A stretch of DNA of 37,202 nt from an uncultured Opitutia bacterium. Lineage in GTDB: Bacteria > Verrucomicrobiota > Verrucomicrobiia > Opitutales > Opitutaceae. The notes under the pieces were generated by a model. The model did not search any database. It worked only from the letters and a program-made list of their open reading frames with translations, and was not told the origin of the DNA. Each line of letters opens with the position of its first letter. Position 1 is the stretch's first letter. The DNA is taken from the NCBI GenBank assembly GCA_903919985.1, contig CAIXKG010000170.1, forward strand, positions 1 to 37,202. The letters are read 5' to 3'. This document shows, piece after piece, positions 15,172 to 26,600 of the stretch. A program made the position numbers and the translations under genes.

Positions 15172-17070
15172 ATGAAACGCGCGAAATATAACGTCTGCCA
15201 CTTTCTCCTGCTTGGAATTTTGCTCTCGCTGCTGGGCGCGACGCCCGCGCTTGCCTGGTGGAAGCCGGAGTGGACGCTGCGCAAACGCCTCGTCATCGAC
15301 ACCGGTCCGAATGGCGCGGCCCTCGCCGAGCCGATCGGCGGAACGCCCGTGCTCGTGCGGCTGCACGATGGTAACTTTCCCTTCGCGGCCGCAAAACCGG
15401 ACGGTAGCGATCTGCGGCTGGTCGCGGGCGACGACAAGACGCCGCTCGCGTTTCACCTGGAGAAGTTTGATTCGCTGTTGAACGAGGCGTTTGTCTGGGT
15501 CCGGGTCCCGGATCTCAAACCCGGTGCACAAACGACCATCTGGCTTTACTACGGCAACGGCGGAAGTTCGGTTGCGCGCGCCGACGACGTCAAGGGCACC
15601 TACGACGGCGAGACCGTCCTCGTTTATCATTTCGCCGAGCGCGGGCAACCGGCTGCCGACGCCTCGGGGCTCAACAACAATTCGCTGAACGCCGGACCCT
15701 CGGTCGATGGGGCGATGATCGGCGGCGGACTCAGATTCGACGGCCGCGCGGCGGTCACGATTCCCGCGTCGGCCTCGATGGCGTGGGCCGACGCCGCGCC
15801 GCTTACATGGTCCGTTTGGGTGAAGCTCATCGCTCCCCAGCCGCGCGCCGCGATTTTTCGGCGCCAGGACGGCCCGAACGGTGTGACCGTTGGATTCGAT
15901 CAAGCCATACCTTTCGTGGAAATTGCGAGCAGTCGGGGACCGCAGCGCACGCCGGCCGCCGCACCGGTGGCGCCGAATACGTGGCATCAGCTTGCGGTGA
16001 TTTCGGGCGGCGGAAATACGACGCTTTTTCTGGACGGGGAAGTTTACGCGACCCTCGCCGCGTCCGTGCCCGCATTGAACACGCCGGCGCTGGTGGGAGG
16101 GGAGGGCACCAATGGCGCTGCCGGATTCACCGGCGAAATCGATGAACTCGAAATTTCCAAAATCGCGCGCCCACCGGGCTTCATCAAATTCGCCGCGGGC
16201 GAACAGGGTGGGGAAAAGTCGGCCAAGATTCTCGCCATGGGCGAGGAGGAGCAGCCGAAGAGCTGGTTCAGTTTTATCAAAACCGGTTATGTCGGCATCA
16301 TCATCGGCTCGCTCAGCATCGACGGCTGGGTGGTGATCGGCGTGCTGATCCTGATGTCGATCGTCAGCTGGATCGTGATGATCGGCAAGGGACGCTACCT
16401 GAATCTCGTCGGCGCGGGCAATGAGCAGTTTTTGAAAGACTGGCGTCTGGTCGCGTCGGATTTGTCGGTGCTCGATCACGAGGATAGCGAGCATGTGAAA
16501 TCACTTGGCGGTCGCGTGGACGCCACCAGTCAGCGCGTGATGCGGAACGCGCCCTTGTTCCGCGTCTATCACGTCGGCGTCGAGGAAATCCGGCATCGGC
16601 TCGCCGCCGATCGCAACAACAAGGTGCTTTCGGCCCGCTCGATCCAGGCGATCCGCGCGGCGCTCGATGGCTCGCTCGTGCGCGAAACGCACCGGCTGAG
16701 CAGTCAGATGGTGCTGCTGACGATCGCGATTTCCGGCGGACCGTTTCTCGGACTGCTGGGAACGGTCGTCGGTGTGATGATCACCTTCGCCGCGGTCGCG
16801 GCCGCCGGCGACGTGAACGTCAACGCGATCGCGCCCGGCATCGCCGCCGCGCTGGCGGCCACCGTCGCGGGTCTCGCCGTCGCGATCCCCGCGCTTTTCG
16901 GTTACAATTATCTGCTGACGCGCATCAAGGCGGCGACCTCCGACATGCACGTGTTCATCGACGAGTTTGTGGCGAAGATGGCGGAGTTCTACGCCGAGCC
17001 GGCCGACGCCAGTCGTGCCATCACCCGCTCGGCGTTTGCGCCGAGCGAGCCGAACACCCCGCAACGCTGA
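15172..17070 (+). CDS. DUF2341/LamG-like domain fused to MotA/TolQ/ExbB proton channel
   Basis: This is a 632-residue fusion protein. A signal peptide (residues 1-28) is followed by a DUF2341 domain (about 30-150, with WLYYGNG). Next comes a concanavalin/LamG-like domain (about 170-335, with LTWSVWVKL, WHQLAVISGGGNTTLFLDG and GEIDELEIS). After a first membrane helix (about 384-404) and a cytoplasmic stretch, two more helices (about 512-540 and 553-580) form the ExbB/TolQ channel signature (GPFLGLLGTVVGVM…IAAALAATVAGLAVAIPALFGYN). It would be a proton channel subunit with a large periplasmic, possibly glycan-binding, head. The start at 15172 gives the signal peptide directly; a frame also opens at 15127, inside tpsB. 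ExbD follows after 6 bases. Confidence 0.9.
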   Translation: MKRAKYNVCHFLLLGILLSLLGATPALAWWKPEWTLRKRLVIDTGPNGAALAEPIGGTPVLVRLHDGNFPFAAAKPDGSDLRLVAGDDKTPLAFHLEKFDSLLNEAFVWVRVPDLKPGAQTTIWLYYGNGGSSVARADDVKGTYDGETVLVYHFAERGQPAADASGLNNNSLNAGPSVDGAMIGGGLRFDGRAAVTIPASASMAWADAAPLTWSVWVKLIAPQPRAAIFRRQDGPNGVTVGFDQAIPFVEIASSRGPQRTPAAAPVAPNTWHQLAVISGGGNTTLFLDGEVYATLAASVPALNTPALVGGEGTNGAAGFTGEIDELEISKIARPPGFIKFAAGEQGGEKSAKILAMGEEEQPKSWFSFIKTGYVGIIIGSLSIDGWVVIGVLILMSIVSWIVMIGKGRYLNLVGAGNEQFLKDWRLVASDLSVLDHEDSEHVKSLGGRVDATSQRVMRNAPLFRVYHVGVEEIRHRLAADRNNKVLSARSIQAIRAALDGSLVRETHRLSSQMVLLTIAISGGPFLGLLGTVVGVMITFAAVAAAGDVNVNAIAPGIAAALAATVAGLAVAIPALFGYNYLLTRIKAATSDMHVFIDEFVAKMAEFYAEPADASRAITRSAFAPSEPNTPQR

Positions 17071-17076
17071 CCCGCC

Positions 17077-17475
17077 ATGCAGCTCCAGTCCGAAGACAAG
17101 CCCTACGACGACATCAACATCACGCCGATGCTGGATCTGGCGTATGTGCTGCTCGTGATTTTCATCCTGATGTGCACCGCCTCGGTGCAAGGCGTGAAGG
17201 TGAATCTGCCGCGCGCAAGCTCGGCGCCGAGCCTCGCGAAGCCGAAAACGCGCGCCATCACCGTCACGAACGAGGGTAAAATGTTCCTCGATACCGTGCC
17301 GGTCAGTTTGGCCGAACTCGAAGCCCGGCTGGCCCAGTACAAGGCGTCCACGCCCGACCTCCCCGTCGTGGTGAAGGGCGACAGCCTCACGCAGTACCAG
17401 GGCATCATGGACATTCTCGATGTCCTCGGCCGACTCGGCATCACCCAAGTCGGGCTCGCGACGAAGCCCCGCTGA
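17077..17475 (+). CDS. exbD: ExbD/TolR biopolymer transport protein
   Basis: This 132-residue protein has the ExbD layout: a short cytoplasmic N-terminus (DDINITPMLD), one membrane helix (about 20-36) with the proton-carrying aspartate D20, and a periplasmic domain ending in VLGRLGITQVGLAT. With the ExbB-type channel encoded just upstream it would form the proton-motive-force motor that drives the TonB-like protein encoded 33 bases downstream. Confidence 0.93.
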   Translation: MQLQSEDKPYDDINITPMLDLAYVLLVIFILMCTASVQGVKVNLPRASSAPSLAKPKTRAITVTNEGKMFLDTVPVSLAELEARLAQYKASTPDLPVVVKGDSLTQYQGIMDILDVLGRLGITQVGLATKPR

Positions 17476-17508
17476 AGACCCCCGCGGGAAAATTCCTACG
17501 CCGCTGTC

Positions 17509-18195
17509 ATGACGCCAACCACATCGATCGAGGAGCGCGGATTTTTTCAACGCTTCGGCTTTGTCTTCGGGATCGCAGCGATCGGGGCGATCGTCGGGGT
17601 GGTTTTCGTCGGGCAGTCGCTTTCGCACCACGAGCGGCCGGTGCACAAGATGCCCGAGGTGACGATGGTGAAAATCGTCTCAGCACCTCCGCCGCCGCCT
17701 CCACCTCCGCCCCCTCCCAAAATGACTGAGGAGAAAATGATGGAGCAGGCTCCGGTGGACGATTCGCAGGCGAAGCCCGAGGAGCCGGCGGCTCCCGCCG
17801 TGGCGGATGTCGGTACCGGAATCAAGGGCGGTGGACCGGGCGACGCGTTTGGCCTGTCCGGAAATCGCGGCAACGGTTTGATCGGCGGCACCGGTGGCGC
17901 TCGCACGGCGGCGAGCCGGTGGGGCTGGTACGCGAGCGCGGTGCAGGTAACGGTCAGCGACGCGTTGCGGAAAAATCCGCGCACGCGCGACGCGAACTTT
18001 CGGGTCGAAGTCCGCGTCTGGGCGGATCTCACCGGGCGGATTAGCCGGGCGCAGCTGGTCAGAACGACCGGCGATTCGCGACTCGATGATGCCATCCGCA
18101 ACGACGTCCTCGCCGGCCTGCAACTCAACGAAGCACCCCCCGACGGCATGCCGATGCCCATCGTGATGCGCCTCTCCGCCCACCGGCCCAACTGA
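17509..18195 (+). CDS. TonB-family energy transducer
   Basis: This is a 228-residue protein with one N-terminal membrane helix (about 17-36). A periplasmic linker with an unbroken run of 11 prolines (60-70) is followed by a stretch rich in Glu, Pro and Ala, a Gly-rich stretch (about 100-132) and a C-terminal TonB-type domain (about 140-228: VEVRVWADLTGRISRAQLVRTTGDSRLDDAI). It would carry energy from ExbB/ExbD to an outer-membrane partner. No TonB-dependent receptor is encoded in the window; the nearest outer-membrane proteins are the porin 16 bases downstream and TpsB. Confidence 0.9.
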   Translation: MTPTTSIEERGFFQRFGFVFGIAAIGAIVGVVFVGQSLSHHERPVHKMPEVTMVKIVSAPPPPPPPPPPPKMTEEKMMEQAPVDDSQAKPEEPAAPAVADVGTGIKGGGPGDAFGLSGNRGNGLIGGTGGARTAASRWGWYASAVQVTVSDALRKNPRTRDANFRVEVRVWADLTGRISRAQLVRTTGDSRLDDAIRNDVLAGLQLNEAPPDGMPMPIVMRLSAHRPN

Positions 18196-18211
18196 CCCTT
18201 CCGTTCCATTT

Positions 18212-20026
18212 ATGTCCGAAAGTATCCGCGCCTCCCGTGTTCCGTTCCTGCTGCGACTGCTCGCGCTGGGTTGTGCCTTGGTCGCCTCCTCGCTCTCCGC
18301 AGCCGAAGCGCCGGCCCCGATTCCGCGCTCCCAGAACGTCACGATTAATCTCGTGCGCCGGCTGGTCCAGCGCGGCCTCCTGCCCCAGGAAGATGCGGAT
18401 GAGTTGATCAAGATGGCGGAGCAGGACGCAGCCGCCGCCCGCGCCGAATCGGCGGCGACGCAGGCGGCGATCGCCCGACTCAGTGGCGCTCCGTCTCCGG
18501 CGGCGTCGATCGCGACGGCCGCGCCGATGGCGGCACCGGCTGCGGCTCCGGCTGAACCCGTGGCGGATGATACCGTGCGAGTGACGTACGTCCCCGAGAT
18601 CGTGAAAAGACAGCTGCGCGAAGAAGTGAAACAGGAAGTGCTGGCGCAAGCCCGGGAGGAGCGCTGGGCCGCGCCGCGGAGCTTCCCAGAGTGGGTTTCA
18701 CGCTACACGCTCCTCGGCGATCTGCGCCTGAGGGAGGAGGGGATTTTCTATCCGAGTGGCAACGACAACACCGGCGCGTTTCCGAATTTCAACGCGATCA
18801 ACACCGGCTCGCCTTTCGACGTCGCGGGCGCGCTTTTCTCCCCGCAAAATAACGTCGATCGCGATCGTCAGCGCACGCGATTGCGCGCGCGCTTCGGCGC
18901 GGACGTCGACATGGGCGAGGGTTTCCGGGCCGGAGCGCGGGTGGCGACGGGAGAGAGCAACTCGCCGGTGACCACCAACCAGAGTCTGGGCGCTTCGGGT
19001 GGAAATTTCAGCAAGTACGCGCTCTGGCTTGATCGTGCGTTCATCACTTATCGGAGCGGCGGGGATAATGGTCCCGGGACGACGGTGAGCCTCGGTCGCT
19101 TCGACAATCCGTTTTTTTCGAGCCAGCTGGTTTTCGACGACGATCTCGGTTTCGACGGCGTGGCGGCGAGGACGGTGCTGGCCGGCAGCGACCGGGTGAA
19201 ACCCTTCGCGACGTTCGGCGCGTTTCCCGTGTTCAACAGCTCGCTGAATTTTTCATCGATTCAGCCGTCCAAGTTCAAGAGCCAGGACAAATGGCTGCTG
19301 GCGGCGCAAATCGGCGCGGGTTTCGAGCCGGGCCGCGGGTTGAGCCTGAAGATCGCCGCGGCGTACTACTATTTTCAGAACGTCGAGGGGAAACTATCGC
19401 GCCCCTTCACCCCGCTCAGCACCGCGGATAATGGCAACACCGACGAAACCCGCCCGTCGTTTGCCCAAACCGGCAACACCTACTTTCCCCTGCGCAACAT
19501 CGTGCCGAACGTCCTGAACAATTTTGGGACGATAAATCAGTTTCAATACTTTGGCCTCGCCACGCCGTTTCACGACGTGGCGGTGACGGGTCGCATCGAC
19601 TACAATCGATTCGAACCGGTGCAGGTTTCGTTGCTCGGCGAGTGGGTCAATAATCTGGCGTTTCATCGCGGCTCGATGCGGCGGCGCGCGGTCAACAATC
19701 TCGGCGCGGGCGGCGTGGGCGATTTCGCCGGCGGCAACAACGGCTGGAATGTTGAATTGAAAGTCGGCGCGGCGGCGCTGACGCAGCGAGGGGACTGGTC
19801 CGCGATGCTGGGCTACCGCTCGCTCGAGTCGGATGCCGTCGTCGATGGATTCACCGACTCGGACTTCGGCAACGGCGGCACGAATCTCGAGGGCTATATG
19901 CTCGGAGGCTCGCTCGCCCTCTCGCGTCGCACCTGGGTCACGCTCCGGTGGCTCAGCAGCAGCAGCATCGCCGGTCCGCGCTACAAAAACGACATCCTGC
20001 AATTCGACTTCAACGGGAAATTTTAA
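18212..20026 (+). CDS. putative outer-membrane porin with N-terminal helical segment
   Basis: The protein has 604 residues and a signal peptide (to about 31). A helical segment (about 44-75: VTINLVRRLVQRGLLPQEDADELIKM) and an Ala/Pro-rich linker lead to a second helix (about 125-148). A β-barrel follows from about 160 (RYTLLGDLRLREEG…) to a terminal phenylalanine in FDFNGKF. The segment LV-RGL---ED/E-L recurs at the start of the porin encoded at 31996, so the two are related 'putative porin' proteins. The substrate is unknown. Its place inside the ExbB/ExbD/TonB operon suggests it is a partner of that motor or of the secretion system, but no TonB-box or plug domain was recognised. Confidence 0.85.
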   Translation: MSESIRASRVPFLLRLLALGCALVASSLSAAEAPAPIPRSQNVTINLVRRLVQRGLLPQEDADELIKMAEQDAAAARAESAATQAAIARLSGAPSPAASIATAAPMAAPAAAPAEPVADDTVRVTYVPEIVKRQLREEVKQEVLAQAREERWAAPRSFPEWVSRYTLLGDLRLREEGIFYPSGNDNTGAFPNFNAINTGSPFDVAGALFSPQNNVDRDRQRTRLRARFGADVDMGEGFRAGARVATGESNSPVTTNQSLGASGGNFSKYALWLDRAFITYRSGGDNGPGTTVSLGRFDNPFFSSQLVFDDDLGFDGVAARTVLAGSDRVKPFATFGAFPVFNSSLNFSSIQPSKFKSQDKWLLAAQIGAGFEPGRGLSLKIAAAYYYFQNVEGKLSRPFTPLSTADNGNTDETRPSFAQTGNTYFPLRNIVPNVLNNFGTINQFQYFGLATPFHDVAVTGRIDYNRFEPVQVSLLGEWVNNLAFHRGSMRRRAVNNLGAGGVGDFAGGNNGWNVELKVGAAALTQRGDWSAMLGYRSLESDAVVDGFTDSDFGNGGTNLEGYMLGGSLALSRRTWVTLRWLSSSSIAGPRYKNDILQFDFNGKF

Positions 20027-20028
20027 AC

Positions 20029-20649
20029 ATGAAAGCCTGCCTTCTACTATTGTCTGTTTTTACTTTGGCGGCCGTGGCCGCGTGGGGCGCGGAAACCGCG
20101 GAGACAAGCGACGCGCGTTTGCGGGAAGCGCTGCGCAGCGCAACCCTCCAGCTGCGTACCGCCGAAACCGAGCGCGCGAATCTGCAGTCCGCCCAAACCA
20201 CGTTGCTGGAGGAGAAAAAGGTCATCAGCGAAAAATTCGAAGTGCTCCGCAAGCAAACGGTCTTGGATCGTGCGGCGGACGAGAAAGCGATCGCGTCGCT
20301 GAAGACGCAGGTGTCCGCGCAACAGGACGAGTTGGCCCGCCTCAAGGAGGCTTTGGCGAAGAGCGAGGCGAGTCATCAGCAGGCTGCCGCGTTGGCGGTC
20401 GGCAAGGAAGGCGAGCGCGCCCAGCTGGCGGCGCAGATCACACGGCTCGAACAAAAGCTGGCCGACCGGGAGATCAAAAATCTGGCGCTGTTCAAAATCG
20501 GCAACGAGATACTCACGCGTTACGAGAAGTTCAGTCTCGGTGACGCACTGGCGGCGCGCGAGCCGTTCGTCGGCGCAACGCGAACCAGATTGGAGAATCT
20601 GGTGCAGGATTATGAGGACAAGCTCACGCAGCAAAGAGCCAAACCATGA
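20029..20649 (+). CDS. small exported coiled-coil protein
   Basis: I do not recognise a named family. The 206-residue protein has a signal peptide (MKACLLLLSVFTLAAVAAWG) and then an almost continuous coiled coil (about 30-150) rich in Glu, Lys, Gln, Ala and Leu. A short tail with LFKIGNEILTRYEKF and FVGATRTRLENLVQDYEDKL ends it. I chose the ATG at 20029, two bases after the porin stop codon; a frame opens earlier inside the porin gene. Its stop overlaps the start of the giant TpsA gene (ATGA). A periplasmic chaperone or spacer for TpsA or the porin is an inference from position only. Confidence 0.85.
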   Translation: MKACLLLLSVFTLAAVAAWGAETAETSDARLREALRSATLQLRTAETERANLQSAQTTLLEEKKVISEKFEVLRKQTVLDRAADEKAIASLKTQVSAQQDELARLKEALAKSEASHQQAAALAVGKEGERAQLAAQITRLEQKLADREIKNLALFKIGNEILTRYEKFSLGDALAAREPFVGATRTRLENLVQDYEDKLTQQRAKP

Positions 20650-23600
20650 TGAAACGCGGCGGAGATTTTCGTCGCTGGCCGATCGTGCTGGCCGGGGTTT
20701 TGTCGGCGACACTGGCCCTGCGAGCGGGTGACATCCTGCGTGGGGGCAGCGCGACCGTGGTGCCGGATGCCGCGGCGGACGGCGTGGCGATGTCGCGGGG
20801 CGGGATCGCCCAGCCTCGGTCGAACGCGCCCGACACGCTGGCGCGGACGGCTCAGGCGCTGCAAGCAGTGCAGGCGATGCAGGCGGCGGCGCGCGCGGCC
20901 GCGGTCGCGGGCGCGAATAATCTGGGCTCAGATCCGAATCACGCCGGGCGGATATTGCCGAACGTGCCGGACGGTTTGACGACGGGCGGACTGCAGATCG
21001 CGACTGGCGTGCCGCTCAATCTCTCGCAACCGGCAGCCGGTGAAAACCCGCTGCTCTGGCAGGGAGCCAGATTGCCTGCGCAATCAGTCGCCAACGGGAA
21101 GACCACGGTCACCGTCACGCAGGCCTCACAGCAGGCGCTTCTGACCTGGCAGACGTTTAACGTGGGGAAAAATACCACGCTGGTTTTTGACCAAAGCGCG
21201 GGAGGGGATCGGGCCAGCGAATGGATTGCTTTCAACAAGATCAACGATCCGACCGGTGTTCCGTCGCAGATTCTCGGCCGCATTCAGGCGCAGGGACAGG
21301 TGTATGTGCTGAATCAAAACGGCATCATCTTCGGCGGGTCGTCGCAGGTGAACACGCACGCCCTCGTCGCCTCGTCGCTGCCACTCAACGATAATCTGGT
21401 CGCGCGCGGCCTCCTCAATAATCCCGACCAGCAATTCCTGTTTTCCACAATTCCCCTCGATGCCGGCGCGAACGGTTCGCCGTCATTTACCCCACCGGCT
21501 GCACTCACGCCCGACGGCAAGAGCGGAGACATCATAGTGCAGGCGGGTGCGCTGATCACGAGCCCGACCAGCGACGAACATGTGGGCGGACGCGTGGCGC
21601 TGTTCGGACCCAACGTCACGAATGCCGGGACGATCTCGACGCCCGATGGTCAGACGATTCTGGCGGCCGGCCAACAAATCGGGCTCGCCGCGCATGACAG
21701 CAACGATCCGAGCCTGCGCGGTCTCGATGTTTTTGTCGGGCTCGGCGGCGGAGCGGTCACCAACTCTTCCAACGCGCTGATTGATGCGCCACGCGGCAGC
21801 ATTTTGTTCGGCGGAAAAACGCTCAGTCAACTCGGCGCCGTCACGAGCAGCACGTCGGTCGCGTTCAACGGCCGGATCGATTTGTTGGCGAATTACAACG
21901 CAGTGAGCAGTGGCGGGTTCGCCGGCCTGCCGGCTTTTTTTCCGCAGGCGACCGGCAGCGTGATGTTCGGTCCGAACAGCGTGACCGACATTCTGCCGGA
22001 GCTTAACAGTACCGACCGCGTTGTCGGAACGCGGCTCGCGCTGGCTTCGCAGCTCAACGTCCAGGCGCAGTTCATCTACCTGGCTTCGCGCGCGACCCTA
22101 CTGGCGCCGAGTGCGAGCCTGGCCTTGAGCGCGGGTAACTGGAATTTGACCGGCGCCGGAGCGACCGCGCAGGACTATTTCGCTTTCACCGGGGGCCAAA
22201 TCTATCTCGACGCCGGCGCTGCGATCGATGTCGCCGGCTCATCCGATGTCACCGCCTCGATGTTGGAAAACATCGTTGCCGTGCAACTGCGGGGTTCTGA
22301 ATTGGCGAACTCGCCGTTACAACGCGACGGCCCGTTGCGCGGACAAACGGTTCAAGTCGATATCCGACAGACCGGCACTTTCAACGGTCAGACTTGGATT
22401 GGAACTCCTCTCGCCGATGTGAGTGGCTACGCTGCGCTCGTCGATCACACGGTCGGGGAACTCACGACGGCGGGAGGCTCGGTCGATCTCAAGGCGGGTG
22501 GCTCAGTGGTTTTGCAACCGGGATCGACGATCAACGTTTCCGGCGGCTGGATCAACTACGCGGGCGGCACGGTCGAAACCACGAAGCTCATCGCCGACGG
22601 CAGGTTGATCGACATTTCGCAGGCCACGCCGGATCGGGTCTACGATGGGCTCTACACCGGGGGCACAACCACGACGGATGCAAAATGGGGCGTGACGTCA
22701 TCGACGACTAATCCGCGTCTCGCGGCCAATTTCGAGGCTGGCTACGTGCAAGGCGGCGACGGCGGCAATCTCGCTATATCCGCTCCGGCGATGGCTCTCG
22801 ATGGGGCATTGTTTGGCAGCACGTTTGCCGGTCCCCGGCAGCGTCTCATCGCTCCCGCGCTGGGTTCACTCACGCTGACCTTTCGGGGACAGGATCCGTC
22901 GCTGCCGCAAAATTTGTTTCCCGCGTTTTCGCCGACTGCGCCCAACATTGTTTTTCAGACCGGGGGCACGTCGTCGCCGGTGGTGCCCGCTTTTTCCGTC
23001 ACGGGTGCGATCCTGCCGGAAGAGCGCAAGCGAACCGTCACGCTCTCGCCCGATCTTTTTAGTGCGTCAGGATTCGGTGCGCTAAAAATCGACAATAGCG
23101 ACGGGGGGATTTCGGTGCCGGTCGGCACTTCGCTCGTGCTTCCGGCGCGCGGCGCGCTGACGTGGCTCGCGGCCAATATCAACGTAGCCGGAAAAATCGT
23201 CGCGCCGAGCGGCAGTCTGGCCTTCACCGTGTTTGACCGTTCGCCGTACGCCGACCGCGCGTTGACGGGCGGTGCGGTGCCGGCGACGCCCCAGCCCGAT
23301 GCTACGCGGGGGAAGTTCACCCTGGCCTCCACGGCGGAGTTGAGCACCGCGGGCCTGTTCGTTGACGACCGGCCGACGTCGGTCGTATCCGATCAAGGTC
23401 CGCTCGCAACGGTCGGAGGAAGCATCGCCATCACCAGTTTCACGGCGGATTTGGCGGTGGGGAGCCTGATCGATGCTTCCGGCGGCGTCGCCTTGAGCTC
23501 GGCGGGCAAGGCGACGTATGGCAACGGCGGCAGTATCGCGATCAAGGCGGGGCAGGATCCAAAAATCACGTCGTTGCTGGGCGGGCAACTCGCACTGGGC

Positions 23601-26600
23601 AGTATCCTGCAAAGTTTCTCCGGCGCGAAAGGCGGAACGCTGACGCTGCTCGCGCCCTCGGTCCAGATCGGCGGCGGGACCACGAATCGAGACACCTTGT
23701 TGCTCACGCCGGAATTTTTCAGCCAGGGCGGCTTCGCGGGTTTCAATGTGAATGGACTCGGCGCCGCGACCGCCCAGACCGAACGGTTCCTTCCCGCGGT
23801 GTTGATCGCGCCCGGCACGCTGATCACTCCCGTCGTGCAGAGCCGATTGATCGCGACCAACGCTTCGGATGTGGCCGGTGCGTTCACGACCGTGGTTCAA
23901 CCGGTCGGAGTTCGTGCGCCGGTGACGCTTTCATTTGGGGCGGTAGGAGTGCGCGACCTGTTCAACAGCGCGCAGCCGATTGCGGTGCGCGGCGATTTGA
24001 TCGTGGGCGAGGGTGCGGTCATCCGCACCGATCCGCGCGGAACGGTTGCGCTCAGCGGTGACACGGCTCTCGTCCGGGGTTCGATCTTTGCGCCGGGTGG
24101 AGCGATCAGCGTAACGGGCGCGAAAGATTCCATCCTGTTTTTCTCGGATTCGACGCAGGCGGTGCCGACCGTCGAGCTCGCGGCGGGCAGCGTGCTCTCC
24201 ACCGCGGGGGCGACGCTGCTCACTCCCGACGTTCGCGGGTTTCGAACGGGAACCGTTTTGCCGGGCGGCACGATCAACGTGGCGGGCAACATCGTTGCGC
24301 GGGCCGGAGCGCAGCTCGATGTTTCGGGCGCCGCCGATCGGCTGGATCTGGCGCCTTCCTATTCCTTGTTTAACGGCTTGGGCAACTCATCGACCGCAGG
24401 GTCGCGGGTTGTCGCGACGGCGGTGGAGAGCAACGCCGGGTCGATCTCTTTCGTGGGCGGGCAGGAATTGTTTGTCGACGCCACCCTGCGGGGCGCCTCC
24501 GGCGGACCCTCGGCATTGGGTGGTTCGCTCAGTATTTCATCGGGCCGATTCTACGCCGCGGGAACGAACACCCAGACTCCGCTGGATCCGACGCTCACGA
24601 TCTCGCAGCGTCAGCCCGTACTTACCTTCGGCGCGACGGCAATCGGATCACCGGTGCGCGATGCCGCGGGAGTTGCGGTCGTCGGACAGGGATATTTTGC
24701 CGTGGAGACATTTGCGCAGACCGGTTTTGACACGCTGGCTCTAAGGGGAACGGTGCAGTTCTCGGGACCGATTACGCTTTCGGCCGCGCGCAGTTTAACG
24801 CTCGGGACTTCAGGCATTATTTCGGCTGACGCGGCGGTGACTCTTTCCGCGCCGTACGTTTCGCTCGGCGCCGCTTTTCAGACCCCCTTGCTGGCGCAGG
24901 AGCAAGGGCCTGCGTTCACGGTGCAGGGCCAGCCCTTCTATGCGCCGCCGTCTTTCGGGGCGGGAACGTTGAACGTGAATGCGAGCCTGATTGACCTGGG
25001 GAATCTGTCCCTGCAGAAAATCGGTCAGGCGACTTTCGTTGCTAACAATGGAGATATTCGTGGCGCCGGCACGCTCGCGATCGCGGGCGATCTGACCCTT
25101 CGCGCCGGCGTGATTTATCCGCCTTCCGCGCTGACCTTCACGCTCGTGGCTTTCGACTCTACGGTGGCCGGCGTGGTGCGCCCCGGCTCGGTTACGATCG
25201 GCGCGGCGGGCACGCGAGCGCTGCCGCTCTCTGCCGGAGGGACCCTCAACGTGTACGCCTCAACGATTCTGCAAGGCGGCACGTTGCGAGCGCCGATCGG
25301 CGCGATCAATCTCGGTTGGGACGGCACGGGGACGGCACCGAAGGATTTTGTTTCCAACCACAGCGTGTCGGCGACGCAGCAACTCACGCTCACAACCGGC
25401 AGCGTGACCTCCGTGTCGGCCATCGATCCCGTCACCGGGAGTGCGGCGACCATTCCTTTCGGGCTCATTTTGAATGGCGCGTCTTGGATCGATCCGGCGA
25501 GCAACGATATCACGGTGTCGGGCGCGCCCGAGAAGACGGTCACGATTTCGGCGCAGCGCGTCGTGGAGCAAACCGGCGCCACGATCGATCTGCGCGGCGG
25601 CGGCGACCTCTACGCCTACCGCTGGGTTTCCGGAGTGGGCGGAACAAAAGATATCTTGGCGGGCACGGGCGGCTTCGCCGTTCTCCCGGGTTATCAGGCG
25701 GGCTACGCGCCGTACGCGCCTTTCAATCCCACGACGCTCAATAATAATTTCGGTCGCGACGCTGGCTACGTGAACGCCGCGCTGGCGGCGGGAGATCGCG
25801 TTTATCTGAGCGGCGTGTCGGGATTGCCCGCGGGATTTTATACGCTGCTCCCGGCCCGCTACGCTCTGTTGCCCGGGGCTTTTCTCGTCACTCCGAAATC
25901 TGGGGTGCCGCCAGCGGAAACGGTGACCCAGCCCGATGGCGCGAGCGTGGTGTCGGGTTATCGATTCAACGGTCTGACCACCGAGCCCGTCGCCCGGCCG
26001 CTCGCGGCCGCATTCGAAGTCGCCCCGCAATCGGTGGTACGAACCCGCGCTGAATATGACGACTCGCTGGCAAACGCCTTTCTCAGTCAGGCCGCGATCG
26101 CGCGCAGCGCGGTGTCGCCGCGACTGCCGGTGGATTCCGGCCAGCTCGTGCTCGAGGCGACGCGTTCGATGACGATTCAAGGAACGGTGCTGGCGCAGGC
26201 GCCGAAAGCCGGCCGGGGCGGGCTGGTGGATATCAGCAGCCCAGGCAGTATAGTGATCGGCGGACCGAACACCGTCGCGGCGGCGGGAACGCTCGTGCTG
26301 AGTTCCACCGAGCTGAATGCCTTTGGCGCGGAGAGCCTTTTGATCGGCGGCATTCGGCGTTCGACCGACGCCGGAACGGCGGTGAGCGTGAACACCGATT
26401 CGATCACGGTCGATAACGCCGGCAGATCGCTCTCCGGTTCGGATCTGGTGCTCGCCGCCAATCGTTCCCTAACGGTTGCGAACGGGGGGATCGTTGAACA
26501 GACGGGCTCCGCAACGTCCTCGGCCGGTACGTTGCTGCTTGGAAGCACGGCGGCCCCGGGCAGTGGCAACGGCGTGTTATTGCGGGTGACAGGAGACCCG

